Positions 36,058 to 44,642 of a DNA stretch of 64,000 nt are shown here, piece after piece. The notes beneath the pieces are model-generated. The model ran no database searches, had not been told where the DNA came from, and was given only the letters and a program-made list of their open reading frames with translations. Source of the stretch: G965240365 sp965240365 (lineage in GTDB: Bacteria; Pseudomonadota; Gammaproteobacteria; Eutrophobiales; Eutrophobiaceae). The DNA lies in assembly GCA_965240365.1 (NCBI GenBank), contig OZ251218.1, positions 1,922,001 to 1,986,000 on the forward strand. The letters run 5' to 3'. Every line of letters begins with the position of its first letter. Positions within the stretch are counted from its first letter, which is position 1. The position numbers and the translations under genes are program-made.

Positions 36058-36088
36058 GTCCGCGGCAGGCAGGTCCGCGGATTTTTTT
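36058..36088 (+). terminator. Possible intrinsic terminator after lpdA
   Basis: Two copies of CCGCGG, each self-complementary, flank a nine-base loop (CAGGCAGGT) and are followed by A and seven Ts. The stem is only six pairs but all G-C. The loop contains half of the CAGGCAGG palindrome family, so a repeat may have been adopted as a terminator. Confidence 0.4.
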
Positions 36089-36139
36089 ACGCTCATCCGC
36101 GTAATCTGTGTAATCTGTGTAATCTGCGGACATAAAACA

Positions 36140-36910
36140 ATGCTGCTCCACTACCGCGAATTCGGCCAGGGCCCGCCGCTAATGATCCTGCATGGCCTGT
36201 TCGGTTCCGGCCGCAACTGGCAGGGCATGGCCCGCGCGCTGGCGGCCGAGCACCGCGTCATCACGCCCGATCTCAGAAACCACGGTCATTCACCGCACAC
36301 TGACGCGATGTCCTATCATGCGCTGGCGGCCGACATCATTGAACTGGCACGTCATCTCGGGCTTCAAGAAGTCCTGCTGCTGGGACACAGCATGGGCGGC
36401 AAGGTTGCAATGACCGCCGCATTGACCGCGCCCGAATATTGCAGGGCCTGTATTATTGCCGACATCGCACCGGTCAACTATACCGATGACCTTGCGGCCC
36501 TGGCGCGGGCCATGCGCGACCTGCCGCTGGCCCGGATTAAGGATCGTAGTGAGGCCGAGGCGGAACTGGCCGCCTCAATCAGTGATGTCAGACTCAGGCA
36601 GTTCATGCTGCAAAATCTGGCGCGCGCCGGCAATGGCTTTCGCTGGCGCGTTAACCTCGCCGGGATCCTGTCGCAACTTGACTCGCTGAGGGCGTTTCCA
36701 GCGTCCCTGCGGGGAAAATCCTCCGGCGCGCCCGGCCTTTTTATCGGCGGGGCCGAATCGGATTACTCAATCAAGCGCGACAAGGCGGCTATTTTGCGCT
36801 ATTTCCCGGCCGCCCGGATCAAAATGATTGAAGGCGCCGGACATTGGCTCCACGCCGACAAGCCCGCTGAATTCCTGCATGAAACAAGGTCTTTTATTCA
36901 ATCTGTCTGA
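36140..36910 (+). CDS. Alpha/beta hydrolase, YbfF-like esterase
   Basis: This is a 256-residue alpha/beta hydrolase. The oxyanion segment HGLFGSGRNWQGMA, the PDLRNHGHSP strand and the nucleophile elbow GHSMGG match the YbfF esterase group. The catalytic His is likely in GAGHWLHADKPAEF near the C terminus. YbfF-type enzymes hydrolyse short acyl esters, including acyl-CoA; the natural substrate is uncertain. It lies alone after the pyruvate dehydrogenase operon and converges with purD across a short repeat. Confidence 0.82.
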   Translation: MLLHYREFGQGPPLMILHGLFGSGRNWQGMARALAAEHRVITPDLRNHGHSPHTDAMSYHALAADIIELARHLGLQEVLLLGHSMGGKVAMTAALTAPEYCRACIIADIAPVNYTDDLAALARAMRDLPLARIKDRSEAEAELAASISDVRLRQFMLQNLARAGNGFRWRVNLAGILSQLDSLRAFPASLRGKSSGAPGLFIGGAESDYSIKRDKAAILRYFPAARIKMIEGAGHWLHADKPAEFLHETRSFIQSV

Positions 36911-36916
36911 ACAGCC

Positions 36917-37010
36917 CGTTGTCATTCCGGCCTGCCTGCCGCAGGCAGGTCGCCGCATACAGGACATCCTGTCCATAAATGACGGAAAGGGGGTTATGGT
37001 TCGGGATCTG
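36917..37010. repeat. Nested palindromes between ybfF-like gene and purD
   Basis: A GTCATTCCGG start is followed by CCTGCCTGCCGCAGGCAGG and then a GCATACAGGACATCCTGTCC hairpin leading into aaatgacgg. The second hairpin is the inverse of one at about 12415-12445 in the fabI-ppiD field. This is a compact example of different palindrome families placed inside one another. Confidence 0.7.
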
Positions 37011-37037
37011 CCGGGAATAACGGAGAGACGGCGGGGT

Positions 37038-38321
37038 TTATGTTTCCCGTTTGAGCGCGCGGCGGCCGATGTCTGCCCGGTAGAACATGCCTTCATAGTG
37101 GATGGCGCCGAGCGCTTTATAGACCTGTTGTTGCGCTTGTCTGAGGTTATCGCCCAGGCCGGTGACACACAGGACGCGGCCGCCGGCCGTTACGATATGA
37201 CCATCCTTGTTTTTTGTGCCGGCATGAAAGACTTTAACGCTGTCCGGAAATTCGCTGTCCAGCCCGCGGATTATGTCGCCCTTTTTGACCGTGGACGGAT
37301 AGCCGGCCGCGGCCGTCACCACGCCCAGCGCGACGCGCCGATCCCATTTAAGCTCGGCTTGATCCAGCCTGCCCGCCGTTGCCGCCAGACAGAGTTCAAC
37401 CAGGTCGCTGTTCAGGCGCGGTATGATCGCCTGGGTCTCCGGATCTCCCAGGCGGCAGTTAAATTCCAGCACCCGCGGCGCACCGTCCCGGCCGAGCATG
37501 AGCCCGGCATACAGGAAGCCGGTGTAGCTCCGGTTTTCCCGCCGCATGCCCCTGACCGTGGGCATAATGATGTCCGCCATGACGCGCTCATGCAGGCTTT
37601 GGTCAACCCGCGGCATGGGTGAATAAGCGCCCATGCCGCCGGTATTGGGGCCTTTGTCACCGGCGTCCCTGGCCTTGTGATCCTGCGAGCTGGCCAGCGG
37701 CAGGACCTGCTCGCCGGCCGCCATGACGATAAAACTGATTTCTTCGCCTTGCAGAAATTCTTCAATCACCACGCGCTGCCCGGCCACGCCGAATTTGCGC
37801 CCGGTGAGCATGGCCCGCACCGCGGCCTCGGCCTCGGCGGCGGTGGCGGCGATGACCACGCCTTTGCCGGCCGCCAGGCCATCGGCCTTGATCACGATCG
37901 GCAATGGTTTTGATTTGAGGTATTCAAGTGCGGGGCCGGCCTCGGTAAAGACGGCATAGCCGGCGGTTGGGATGCGGTATTTTTTCAGAAAGTCTTTGGT
38001 GAAGGATTTGGAGCCCTCCAGCATTGCCGCAGCCCCGCTCGGCCCGAAGCAATTCAGCCCGGCGGCGTGGAAGGCGTCGACGATACCCGCGACCAGCGGC
38101 GCCTCCGGCCCGATGATGGTCAGCCCGATCTGTTCTTTGGCGGCAAAGGCCGTGAGCGCCTCGATATCATCCGCGCCGATGGCAATATTGCGGATACCCG
38201 GTTCCTGCGCGGTGCCGGCGTTGCCGGGCGCGACGTAAACGCGCTCTGCCCGATCCGATTGCGCGGCCTTCCAGGCCAGGGCATGTTCACGCCCGCCCGC
38301 GCCAACGATTAATATTTTCAT
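37038..38321 (-). CDS. purD: Phosphoribosylamine-glycine ligase
   Basis: PurD joins glycine to phosphoribosylamine, the second step of purine synthesis. The 427-residue protein starts MKILIVGAGGREHALAWKAA, and has FGPSGAAAMLEGSKSFTK, the ATP-grasp GLAAGKGVVIA and the signature FNCRLGDPETQ. It follows purH on the same strand with a 15-bp gap, the standard purHD arrangement. Confidence 0.97.
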   Translation of the reverse strand: MKILIVGAGGREHALAWKAAQSDRAERVYVAPGNAGTAQEPGIRNIAIGADDIEALTAFAAKEQIGLTIIGPEAPLVAGIVDAFHAAGLNCFGPSGAAAMLEGSKSFTKDFLKKYRIPTAGYAVFTEAGPALEYLKSKPLPIVIKADGLAAGKGVVIAATAAEAEAAVRAMLTGRKFGVAGQRVVIEEFLQGEEISFIVMAAGEQVLPLASSQDHKARDAGDKGPNTGGMGAYSPMPRVDQSLHERVMADIIMPTVRGMRRENRSYTGFLYAGLMLGRDGAPRVLEFNCRLGDPETQAIIPRLNSDLVELCLAATAGRLDQAELKWDRRVALGVVTAAAGYPSTVKKGDIIRGLDSEFPDSVKVFHAGTKNKDGHIVTAGGRVLCVTGLGDNLRQAQQQVYKALGAIHYEGMFYRADIGRRALKRET

Positions 38322-38336
38322 TGCCGGCGCATCGTG

Positions 38337-39899
38337 TCAGTGGAGGAAGTGGCGCATGCCGGTAAAGACCATCGCCATATCATGTTCGTTGGCCGCGGCG
38401 ATCACTTCTTCATCGCGCACGGAACCGCCGGGCTGTATCACGGCCCTGACCCCGGCCGCGGCCGCGACATCCAGGCCGTCACGAAACGGAAAGAAGGCAT
38501 CCGAGGCCATGACCGAACCGGCCACGGGTAGATTTTCGTCCCCGGCCTTGAGCGCGGCAAGGCGCGCGCTGTAGATTCGGCTCATCTGGCCGGCGCCGAC
38601 GCCGATCGTCATCCGGTCTCTGGCGTAGATAATCGCGTTTGACTTGACATATTTGACCACCTGCCAGGCAAACAGGAGGTCGGCCAGCTCTGCTTCGTCC
38701 GGTTGCCGCCGGGTGACGATTTTCAGGTCTTGCCTGGTGATGCGGCCTGAATCCTTATCCTGCACCAGCAGGCCGCCGCTGATCCGCTTTAGCCCCAGCG
38801 CGGGCAGCGCCTGTTTGCGATAACCGGTTTCGAGCAGGCGCACGCCGGGCTTGCCGGCAATGACTTCGCTGGCGTCCGGCGTGACTTCCGGGGCGATGAT
38901 CACTTCCACGAACTGGCGATCGATAATGGCCCTGGCCGTGGCCGCGTCCAGTTTTTTGTTGAACGCGATGATGCCGCCGAAGGCGGCGGCCGGGTCAGTT
39001 TTATAGGCGCGCTCGTAAGCCTCCAGGGGGCCGCCGCCAAGCGCCGCGCCGCAGGGGTTGGCGTGTTTGACGATCACGCAGGCCGGTTCTTCAAATGACA
39101 GGGCGCATTCCAGGGCGGCGTCGGCGTCGGCGATGTTGTTATAGGAGAGTTGCCGGCCCTGTAGCTGTCTGGCTCCGGCCAGGGCGCCGGCGGGGGGATC
39201 CGGCTCGGTATAGAATGCCGCCGTCTGATGTGGATTTTCGCCGTAACGCAATGTCTGACGTTTTTTGAATTGCGTGGTGTAAGTGAGCGGATATTCGACC
39301 GGTTCCTTATCGGCGTTGAGCGCGCCGAGATAGTTGGCCACGTTCGCGTCGTAATTGGCAGAGAGGGCAAAGACCTTTTGCGCCAGACGGAAACGGGTGG
39401 CCGCGCTGACGCTGGCCCCATTGGCCTTCAGTTCAGCGGATACCGGTCCGTAGTCGGCCGTATCGCTCAGCACGGTGACGGCCGCATGATTTTTTGCGGC
39501 GGCGCGCAGCAGCGCCGGGCCGCCGATGTCGATATTTTCAAGCGCCTCGGCGAAGTCGCAGCCGGCCCTGGCGACAGTCGCCGCAAAGGGATACAGGTTG
39601 ACGACCAGCAGGTCGATAGGGCCGATATCCTGTGCCCGCATGATTTCATCATCAATGCCGCGGCGCCCCAACAGGCCGGCGTGAATCTTTGGGTGCAGGG
39701 TTTTAACGCGGCCGTCCATCATTTCCGGGAAGCCGGTATAGTCAGAGACTTCAATCACCCGGATAGCGTGTTCGGCCAGCAATTTTGCCGTGCCGCCCGT
39801 GGACAGGATTTCAATATCCAGCGCGGCCAGTGTTTGACATAACTCGACTATACCGGTTTTATCGGAGACGCTGACCAGCGCGCGCTTTACCATTGTCAT
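38337..39899 (-). CDS. purH: Bifunctional AICAR formyltransferase/IMP cyclohydrolase
   Basis: PurH performs the last two steps of IMP synthesis. The 520-residue protein has the MGS-like cyclohydrolase domain first (ALVSVSDKTGIVEL, LSTGGTAKLL, GRVKTLHPKIHAGLLGRR). The formyltransferase domain follows, with KHANPCGAA and the C-terminal DAFFPFRDGLDVAAAAG and IQPGGSVRDEEVI. It is downstream of fis and upstream of purD. Intact. Confidence 0.97.
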   Translation of the reverse strand: MTMVKRALVSVSDKTGIVELCQTLAALDIEILSTGGTAKLLAEHAIRVIEVSDYTGFPEMMDGRVKTLHPKIHAGLLGRRGIDDEIMRAQDIGPIDLLVVNLYPFAATVARAGCDFAEALENIDIGGPALLRAAAKNHAAVTVLSDTADYGPVSAELKANGASVSAATRFRLAQKVFALSANYDANVANYLGALNADKEPVEYPLTYTTQFKKRQTLRYGENPHQTAAFYTEPDPPAGALAGARQLQGRQLSYNNIADADAALECALSFEEPACVIVKHANPCGAALGGGPLEAYERAYKTDPAAAFGGIIAFNKKLDAATARAIIDRQFVEVIIAPEVTPDASEVIAGKPGVRLLETGYRKQALPALGLKRISGGLLVQDKDSGRITRQDLKIVTRRQPDEAELADLLFAWQVVKYVKSNAIIYARDRMTIGVGAGQMSRIYSARLAALKAGDENLPVAGSVMASDAFFPFRDGLDVAAAAGVRAVIQPGGSVRDEEVIAAANEHDMAMVFTGMRHFLH

Positions 39900-39926
39900 T
39901 TTGTTGTTTCTCCGCCAGGACGCAAT

Positions 39927-39952
39927 GTCATTCCCGCTTGAGCGGGAATGAC
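39927..39952. repeat. Solo dRS3-like palindrome between fis and purH
   Basis: A perfect 26-bp inverted repeat with arms GTCATTCCCGCT and AGCGGGAATGAC around a two-base loop. It matches the third hairpin of the 245-bp array. It lies in the fis-purH gap of a likely operon. Confidence 0.85.
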
Positions 39953-39963
39953 ATCAGCAACGA

Positions 39964-40230
39964 TCACGATTGCCCTTTCCGGTCGATGCCGTACTTTTTC
40001 AGGCGATTGCGCAGGGTAATGCGATTGAGTCCGAGCATTTGCGCGGCATGGGTGAGATTGCCGCGGGTGTGTCGCATGACGACTTTAAAAAAAGGTTTTT
40101 CCACTTCCTGCATGAACAGCGAATACAGATCGCGGGTCTCGTGGCCGTCCAGATCCTTGAAATAGGTCTTCATCGCGCGCTCGACATTATCGGCCAGACA
40201 TTTTCCCCGCTTGTCGTTGTGCAGATTCAA
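39964..40230 (-). CDS. fis: DNA-bending regulator Fis
   Basis: Fis is a nucleoid protein and growth-phase regulator. The 88-residue protein ends with the Fis helix-turn-helix (MRHTRGNLTHAAQMLGLNRITLRNRLKKYG). The preceding helices (YSLFMQEVEKPFFKVVM) form the dimer core. It lies upstream of purH as in many Chromatiales-like genomes. The usual gammaproteobacterial partner dusB is not next to it. Confidence 0.93.
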   Translation of the reverse strand: MNLHNDKRGKCLADNVERAMKTYFKDLDGHETRDLYSLFMQEVEKPFFKVVMRHTRGNLTHAAQMLGLNRITLRNRLKKYGIDRKGQS

Positions 40231-40313
40231 TATTATTTACCTCCCTTGTTGTCGTCTGCGGTTGTGTGGCATTGGTGTTGCCGGACTGCTAATGATAACC
40301 GCTTTCGGGCGCT

Positions 40314-40829
40314 TCACCAAAGCCGAAATTCAAAACTGACCACGGCCGTATTCGGGCCGTTTACGGCCAGCGCGAAACGCACCGGCTGATTGACCGGCAT
40401 GCCTTGATCGGGGTCGGCGCCGCCGGGCAGATAATCGGCCGGGACAAAATGACGATGGCCCAGCAATTTGCCGGCCGTATCGAACAGGGCGAGTTGCACG
40501 CGCGGATAGGGTTGTGGCATGGCCAGTTCATTCAGCAGCGTTGCCTGCACCAGCAGGGTATCTTCATAGCGGGGGTGCGGCCGCACATCCCGCTGGACCA
40601 GCCGGATCGCGCGCGCGTTGTGTTGCCGGGTGATACTGCAATTCAATCTGTGGCAGATTTGCTGCGCATAGGGCAGCCATTGCGGATAATCCAGCAGCAA
40701 CTGGTCCCGGTTAAACCAGGCCAGTTGCGCCGCGAGCACAAGCAAGGCAAGCAGGCTTGCGCCGGCCCAGAATAAGCGCCAGCCCGGCCTGGCCCTGGGC
40801 CTTAAAATGTCATAAGGGTTTTCTTTCAT
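40314..40829 (-). CDS. DUF3426-type membrane protein lacking the usual zinc ribbon
   Basis: This 171-residue protein has one membrane segment (about residues 19-38, LFWAGASLLALLVLAAQLAW) followed by a periplasmic part with WLPYAQQICHRLNC, LLVQATLLNELAMPQPYPRVQLALFDTAGK and AVVSFEFRLW. This matches the C-terminal domain of DUF3426 proteins, which usually also carry an N-terminal zinc ribbon (CxxC); that part is absent. Family members sit between accC/prmA and fis in many gammaproteobacteria, as here, but prmA is missing from this cluster. Function unknown. Confidence 0.7.
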   Translation of the reverse strand: MKENPYDILRPRARPGWRLFWAGASLLALLVLAAQLAWFNRDQLLLDYPQWLPYAQQICHRLNCSITRQHNARAIRLVQRDVRPHPRYEDTLLVQATLLNELAMPQPYPRVQLALFDTAGKLLGHRHFVPADYLPGGADPDQGMPVNQPVRFALAVNGPNTAVVSFEFRLW

Positions 40830-40928
40830 CGACTTTTTATAAATGTGATTCTGGCCTGCCTGCCGCAGGCAGGTAGAAATGACAACAGGGCTTTATCACG
40901 GCTTGCCGCCGTTCCTGCCACACCTTAG

Positions 40929-42272
40929 TTATTTTAGCCCGAGTTTTTTCTCCAGATAATGTATGTCCGTTCCGCCGGCCATAAATGCCGGATCCCGCGT
41001 CAGGCTCTGGTGCAACGGAATATTGGTCTTGATCCCGTCGATCACGATCTCGGACAAGGCCGTTGACAGGCGCGCCAGGGCCAGTTCGCGGGTCTCGGCG
41101 TGGGCGATCAGTTTGCCGATCATGGAATCATAATAGGGCGGCACCCTGTAGCCCTGGTAAACATGGGTATCAACCCGGATCCCGGGGCCGCCCGGCGGAT
41201 GATAATGATCGATAGTGCCTGGCGAGGGCGTGAAGGTCTCGGGGTCTTCGGCATTGATCCGGCATTCGATGGCATGGCCGCGGATCGCAATATCATCCTG
41301 CCGGTAGCCCAGCGGCCGGCCGCTGGCGATATGCAACTGCTCCTTGACAATATCCACCCCGGTAATCATTTCAGTGACCGGATGCTCAACCTGCACCCGG
41401 GTATTCATTTCAATAAAATAAAACTCGCCGTCCTGATACAGAAATTCAAAGGTGCCCGCGCCGCGATAGGCCAGCGCCTCGCAGGCGGCCACGCAACGCG
41501 CGCCGATTTGCCGGCGGGTGGCCTCATCCAGGCCCGGCGCCGGGGCCTCTTCGATCACCTTCTGATGGCGGCGCTGCATGGAACAATCCCGTTCATTCAG
41601 ATAAATCACATTGCCTTCGGTGTCCGCCAGCACCTGAATTTCGATATGGCGCGGCCGCTCCAAAAACTTTTCCATATACACCATATCATTGCCAAAGGCC
41701 GCGCCGGCCTCGGAGCGGGTCAGGGCGATCGACTTTAACAGGCCGGCCTCGTCCTGTACGACCCGCATACCGCGGCCGCCGCCGCCGCCGGCCGCCTTGA
41801 TGATGACCGGATAACCGATCGCCGCGGCCGTTTTCAGCAGCGTGGCCGGATCATCGGCGAGCGGGCCGTCTGAACCGGGCACGCAGGGAATGCCGGCCTT
41901 TTTCATGGCGGTAATCGCCGAGATCTTGTCTCCCATTAAACGGATCGTGTCCGCGCCGGGGCCGATAAAGATAAAGCCGCTTTGCTCGACCCGCTCGGCA
42001 AAATCCGCGTTTTCCGACAGAAAGCCATAGCCGGGATGGATCCCGGCCGCATCCGTGACCTCGGCCGCGCTGATCACGGCGGGAATATTCAAATAGCTGT
42101 CAACCGAGGCCGCCGGCCCGATACAGACCGACTCATCAGACAGATAGACATGCTTTTGATCCCGATCGGCCTCTGAATAGACCGCAACGGTCTTGATGCC
42201 GAGTTCCTTACAGGCCCTGAGTATCCTGAGCGCAATTTCACCCCGGTTTGCAATAACGACTTTATCCAGCAT
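40929..42272 (-). CDS. accC: Biotin carboxylase subunit of acetyl-CoA carboxylase
   Basis: AccC carboxylates the biotin on AccB with bicarbonate and ATP. The 447-residue protein has the N-terminal VIANRGEIALRILRACKELG, the ATP-grasp glycine-rich AAGGGGGRGMRVV and the signature YMEKFLERPRHIEIQ. The catalytic segment is EMNTRVQVEHPVTE. It follows accB with a 47-bp gap. Intact and typical. Confidence 0.97.
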   Translation of the reverse strand: MLDKVVIANRGEIALRILRACKELGIKTVAVYSEADRDQKHVYLSDESVCIGPAASVDSYLNIPAVISAAEVTDAAGIHPGYGFLSENADFAERVEQSGFIFIGPGADTIRLMGDKISAITAMKKAGIPCVPGSDGPLADDPATLLKTAAAIGYPVIIKAAGGGGGRGMRVVQDEAGLLKSIALTRSEAGAAFGNDMVYMEKFLERPRHIEIQVLADTEGNVIYLNERDCSMQRRHQKVIEEAPAPGLDEATRRQIGARCVAACEALAYRGAGTFEFLYQDGEFYFIEMNTRVQVEHPVTEMITGVDIVKEQLHIASGRPLGYRQDDIAIRGHAIECRINAEDPETFTPSPGTIDHYHPPGGPGIRVDTHVYQGYRVPPYYDSMIGKLIAHAETRELALARLSTALSEIVIDGIKTNIPLHQSLTRDPAFMAGGTDIHYLEKKLGLK

Positions 42273-42319
42273 TTTTATCTATCTTTCCGGGTCGGGCTTG
42301 TGTGGGGCTGGCTGAACAT

Positions 42320-42793
42320 TCAGGCCGGCTCAACGACAAACAGCGGCTGGCCATACTCCACGGCCTCGCCGTTATCGACCAGGATATCGAGCAGCTTGCC
42401 GCCCGCGTCGGCCTCGATCTGGTTCATGATCTTCATGGCCTCGATGATGCACACCACATCGCCGGGTTTGACGGTTTGTCCCCTGGCGACATAGTCCGGC
42501 TCATCGGGCGAGGGCGCAGTATAAAAAATACCCACCATCGGCGCCGTGATGACATGGCCCTGGTCGGTATAGTCCGCCGCGGTCTGGCTTTCGGCAGGAC
42601 GGCGCGAGGCGGCCGGTTCATTGACCGGGGCCACCGCGGCCGGCGGCGGGACATTAATCCTGGCCGCGGCGGGCGTGGCTGTTTGCGGGCCGCGCGTGAT
42701 CCGCACCGATTCCTCGCCCTCGTGGATCTCAATCTCCGAAACGCCGGATTCTTCCAGCAGTTCAATCAGCTTTTTTACTTTTCTGATGTCCAT
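42320..42793 (-). CDS. accB: Biotin carboxyl carrier protein
   Basis: AccB carries the biotin between the biotin carboxylase and carboxyltransferase of acetyl-CoA carboxylase. The 157-residue protein has an N-terminal helix (MDIRKVKKLIELLEESG), an Ala/Pro-rich linker, and a biotinyl domain with the acceptor Lys K121 in EAMKIM. It lies between aroQ and accC. A 35-bp perfect palindrome starts 33 bp upstream of its start codon. Confidence 0.97.
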   Translation of the reverse strand: MDIRKVKKLIELLEESGVSEIEIHEGEESVRITRGPQTATPAAARINVPPPAAVAPVNEPAASRRPAESQTAADYTDQGHVITAPMVGIFYTAPSPDEPDYVARGQTVKPGDVVCIIEAMKIMNQIEADAGGKLLDILVDNGEAVEYGQPLFVVEPA

Positions 42794-42825
42794 CCCGCCT
42801 GTTTCCTGTTGTTTATGGTCATTTC

Positions 42826-42860
42826 TTAAGGAAGCTCTGATTGAATCAGAGCTTCCTTAA
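42826..42860. repeat. 35-bp palindrome: solo end-hairpin of the MITE-like family
   Basis: TTAAGGAAGCTCTGATT and its inverse meet around a single central base, making a perfect inverted repeat identical to the end hairpin of the larger element. It lies between aroQ and accB. Its last TTA (42857-42859) is the complement of the aroQ stop codon. Confidence 0.85.
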
Positions 42861-43294
42861 TTCTCCAGATAATGCTCCGCGCCGCGCAGGGCGAGTTCAT
42901 AGCCATAGGTGCCCAGACCGCTGATCACGGCGACCGCAATATCAGACAGATAGGAATGTCTTCTGAATGCCTCGCGGGCAAAGATATTGGACAGATGGAT
43001 TTCGATAAAGGGCAGCGCCACGCCGAGCAGGGCATCGCGCAGGGCGATGCTGGTATGGGTCAATGCGCCGGGGTTGATGAGGATAAAATCGACGCCGTCT
43101 TTTTTGGTGGCATGAATGCGATCGATCAGGCCATGCTCGGCATTGCTCTGGAAAGTCTGCAAGCGATGGCCGCGGCGCTCGGCCTGGGCGACCAGACCCG
43201 CGTCGATCTCGGCCAGGGTAGCCGCGCCATAGACCTCGGGCTCACGCTCGCCCAATAGATTCAGGTTAGGCCCATGCAATACCAGAAATTTCAA
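42857..43294 (-). CDS. aroQ: 3-dehydroquinate dehydratase, type II
   Basis: AroQ dehydrates 3-dehydroquinate in the shikimate pathway. No ATG or GTG start is available. I choose TTG 43294 because GGGGGA lies about eight bases upstream and the product then begins MKFLVLHGPNLNLLGEREPEVYG, as in the family. The upstream TTG at 43309 would add five residues. The catalytic region has the conserved Tyr in EPEVYG, SNAEHGLIDRI, NPGALTHTSIALRDAL and EIHLSNIFAREAFRRHSYLS. The 145-residue length is normal. The stop codon lies within a repeat palindrome. It heads the acc cluster, as commonly seen. Confidence 0.93.
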   Translation of the reverse strand: MKFLVLHGPNLNLLGEREPEVYGAATLAEIDAGLVAQAERRGHRLQTFQSNAEHGLIDRIHATKKDGVDFILINPGALTHTSIALRDALLGVALPFIEIHLSNIFAREAFRRHSYLSDIAVAVISGLGTYGYELALRGAEHYLEN

Positions 43295-43394
43295 GTTGCA
43301 ATCCCCCAAACGGTTGCTGTTTGTTTTTCGAAGAATTTAAACGCAATTTTCGAATTTTAACAGCAATAGCAGGGGAATACGAACAGAATTTCAG

Positions 43395-43720
43395 GGATGC
43401 TCTGATTGAATAACAGCATTGTGGCAGAAACCGGGGGCTATCCAAAATCCCGGCATCCTTTCCCTGGATTCCTCGGCGGCCTGTTCCGACCTGCCTGCAG
43501 CAGGCAGGCAGGCTGGAATGACAGTAAAATGCTGTTATCGGGAATGCGTCAAGAGTGGCAAATGAGGCTGGCTGGAATGCCGAAAAACCTGCTATCGCCC
43601 CCGTCGTCATTCCAGCGAAAGCTCGCCTGCATGGATGCAGGTGGTAGAGCGGCGTCAGGAACAGGCCGCCGAGGAATCCAGTGGTTTATGCAATACATTC
43701 CCGCCAAGCGGGAATGACAT
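43395..43720. repeat. Repeat cluster between aroQ and rpoH
   Basis: The 440-bp gap has no gene. It begins with a fragment of the MITE-like end (gctctgattgaa near 43400). An ATTCC palindrome near 43467 carries TCGGCGGCCTGTTCC joined to CCTGCCTGCAGCAGGCAGG. A third copy of the 49-bp module lies at 43625-43673, and an ATTCCCGCCAAGCGGGAAT hairpin ends the cluster near 43697. Confidence 0.85.
43625..43673 (+). repeat. 49-bp module nested inside an ATTCC palindrome (copy 3)
   Basis: The insert begins CGCCTGCATGGATGCAGG and ends AACAGGCCGCCGA, between AGCGAAAGCT and GGAATCC. It is the inverse of the copies at 12185 and 12595 and interrupts the host palindrome at the same point, about 31 kb away. 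Confidence 0.8.
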
Positions 43721-43735
43721 TCTTTAAAGCATTGA

Positions 43736-44611
43736 TCACGCCTGCGCGGCCCGGCCGCCACCGGTCATGCCTGCCCGCAGTTTTTTCATGGCATTGTTTT
43801 CAATCTGCCGGATGCGCTCTGCCGAGACCTGATATTCGGCCGCCAGTTCGTGCAGCGTGGCCTTGTTTTCGGTGAGCCAGCGCCTGGCGATGATGTCTCT
43901 GCTACGTTCGTCCAGCGTGGCAATGGCGGCCGTTAAGGCGGCCGTGTTTATGGCCGCCGCCTCGGCGCTTTCGATCAATTCTTCCGGCCCCGCCTCCCTG
44001 CTTTCAAGGTAGGCGGCCGGCGCATTGAGGGCGCCATCTTCGTCATTGTCATCGGCATGGCCGTCAAACGAGGCGTCGTAGTTGCCGAGGCGTTTTTCCA
44101 TTTCCAGCACCTCGCTCGGCTTGACGCCCAGGTCTCTTGCGACTTCGTTGACCTCCTCCTGATTCAGCCAGCCCAGGCGTTTCTTGCATGAGCGCAGGTT
44201 GAAGAATAATTTACGCTGCGCCTTGGTGGTTGCGATCTTGACGATACGCCAGTTGCGCAGGATAAATTCATGGATTTCGGCGCGCACCCAATGCACCGCG
44301 AAGGACACCAGCCGCACGCCGACATCGGGGTCAAAGCGCTTGACGGCCTTCATCAGGCCGACATTGCCTTCCTGGATCAGGTCCGCCTGTTGCAGGCCAT
44401 AACCGCTGTAACCGCGCGCGATCTTTACCACAAAGCGCAGGTGCGACATGACCAGACGGCGCGCGGCCTCCAGGTCATTGTCGGCGCGCAGGCGGCGGGC
44501 CAGCCTCTGTTCTTCTTCCAAAGACAGGATCGGGGCCTGATTGACGGACGCGATATAGGCTTCAAGCGAACCCGTCGGCAAGGCGAATTGCAGATTGGTC
44601 ATTTCTTTCAT
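43736..44611 (-). CDS. rpoH: Heat-shock sigma factor RpoH (sigma-32)
   Basis: RpoH directs RNA polymerase to heat-shock promoters. The 291-residue protein has region 2 (MSHLRFVVKIARGYSGYG...LIQEGNVGLMKAVKRFDP), the RpoH-specific box QRKLFFNLR and a C-terminal region 4 helix-turn-helix (TLHELAAEYQVSAERIRQIE). The start at 44611 has AAGGGG about eight bases upstream. It lies after ftsX, the conserved ftsY-ftsE-ftsX-rpoH order. A perfect CIRCE operator lies 32 bp upstream of its start. Confidence 0.96.
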   Translation of the reverse strand: MKEMTNLQFALPTGSLEAYIASVNQAPILSLEEEQRLARRLRADNDLEAARRLVMSHLRFVVKIARGYSGYGLQQADLIQEGNVGLMKAVKRFDPDVGVRLVSFAVHWVRAEIHEFILRNWRIVKIATTKAQRKLFFNLRSCKKRLGWLNQEEVNEVARDLGVKPSEVLEMEKRLGNYDASFDGHADDNDEDGALNAPAAYLESREAGPEELIESAEAAAINTAALTAAIATLDERSRDIIARRWLTENKATLHELAAEYQVSAERIRQIENNAMKKLRAGMTGGGRAAQA

Positions 44612-44642
44612 CGTATTTCCCCTTCAGGTTTTACCGATAATT

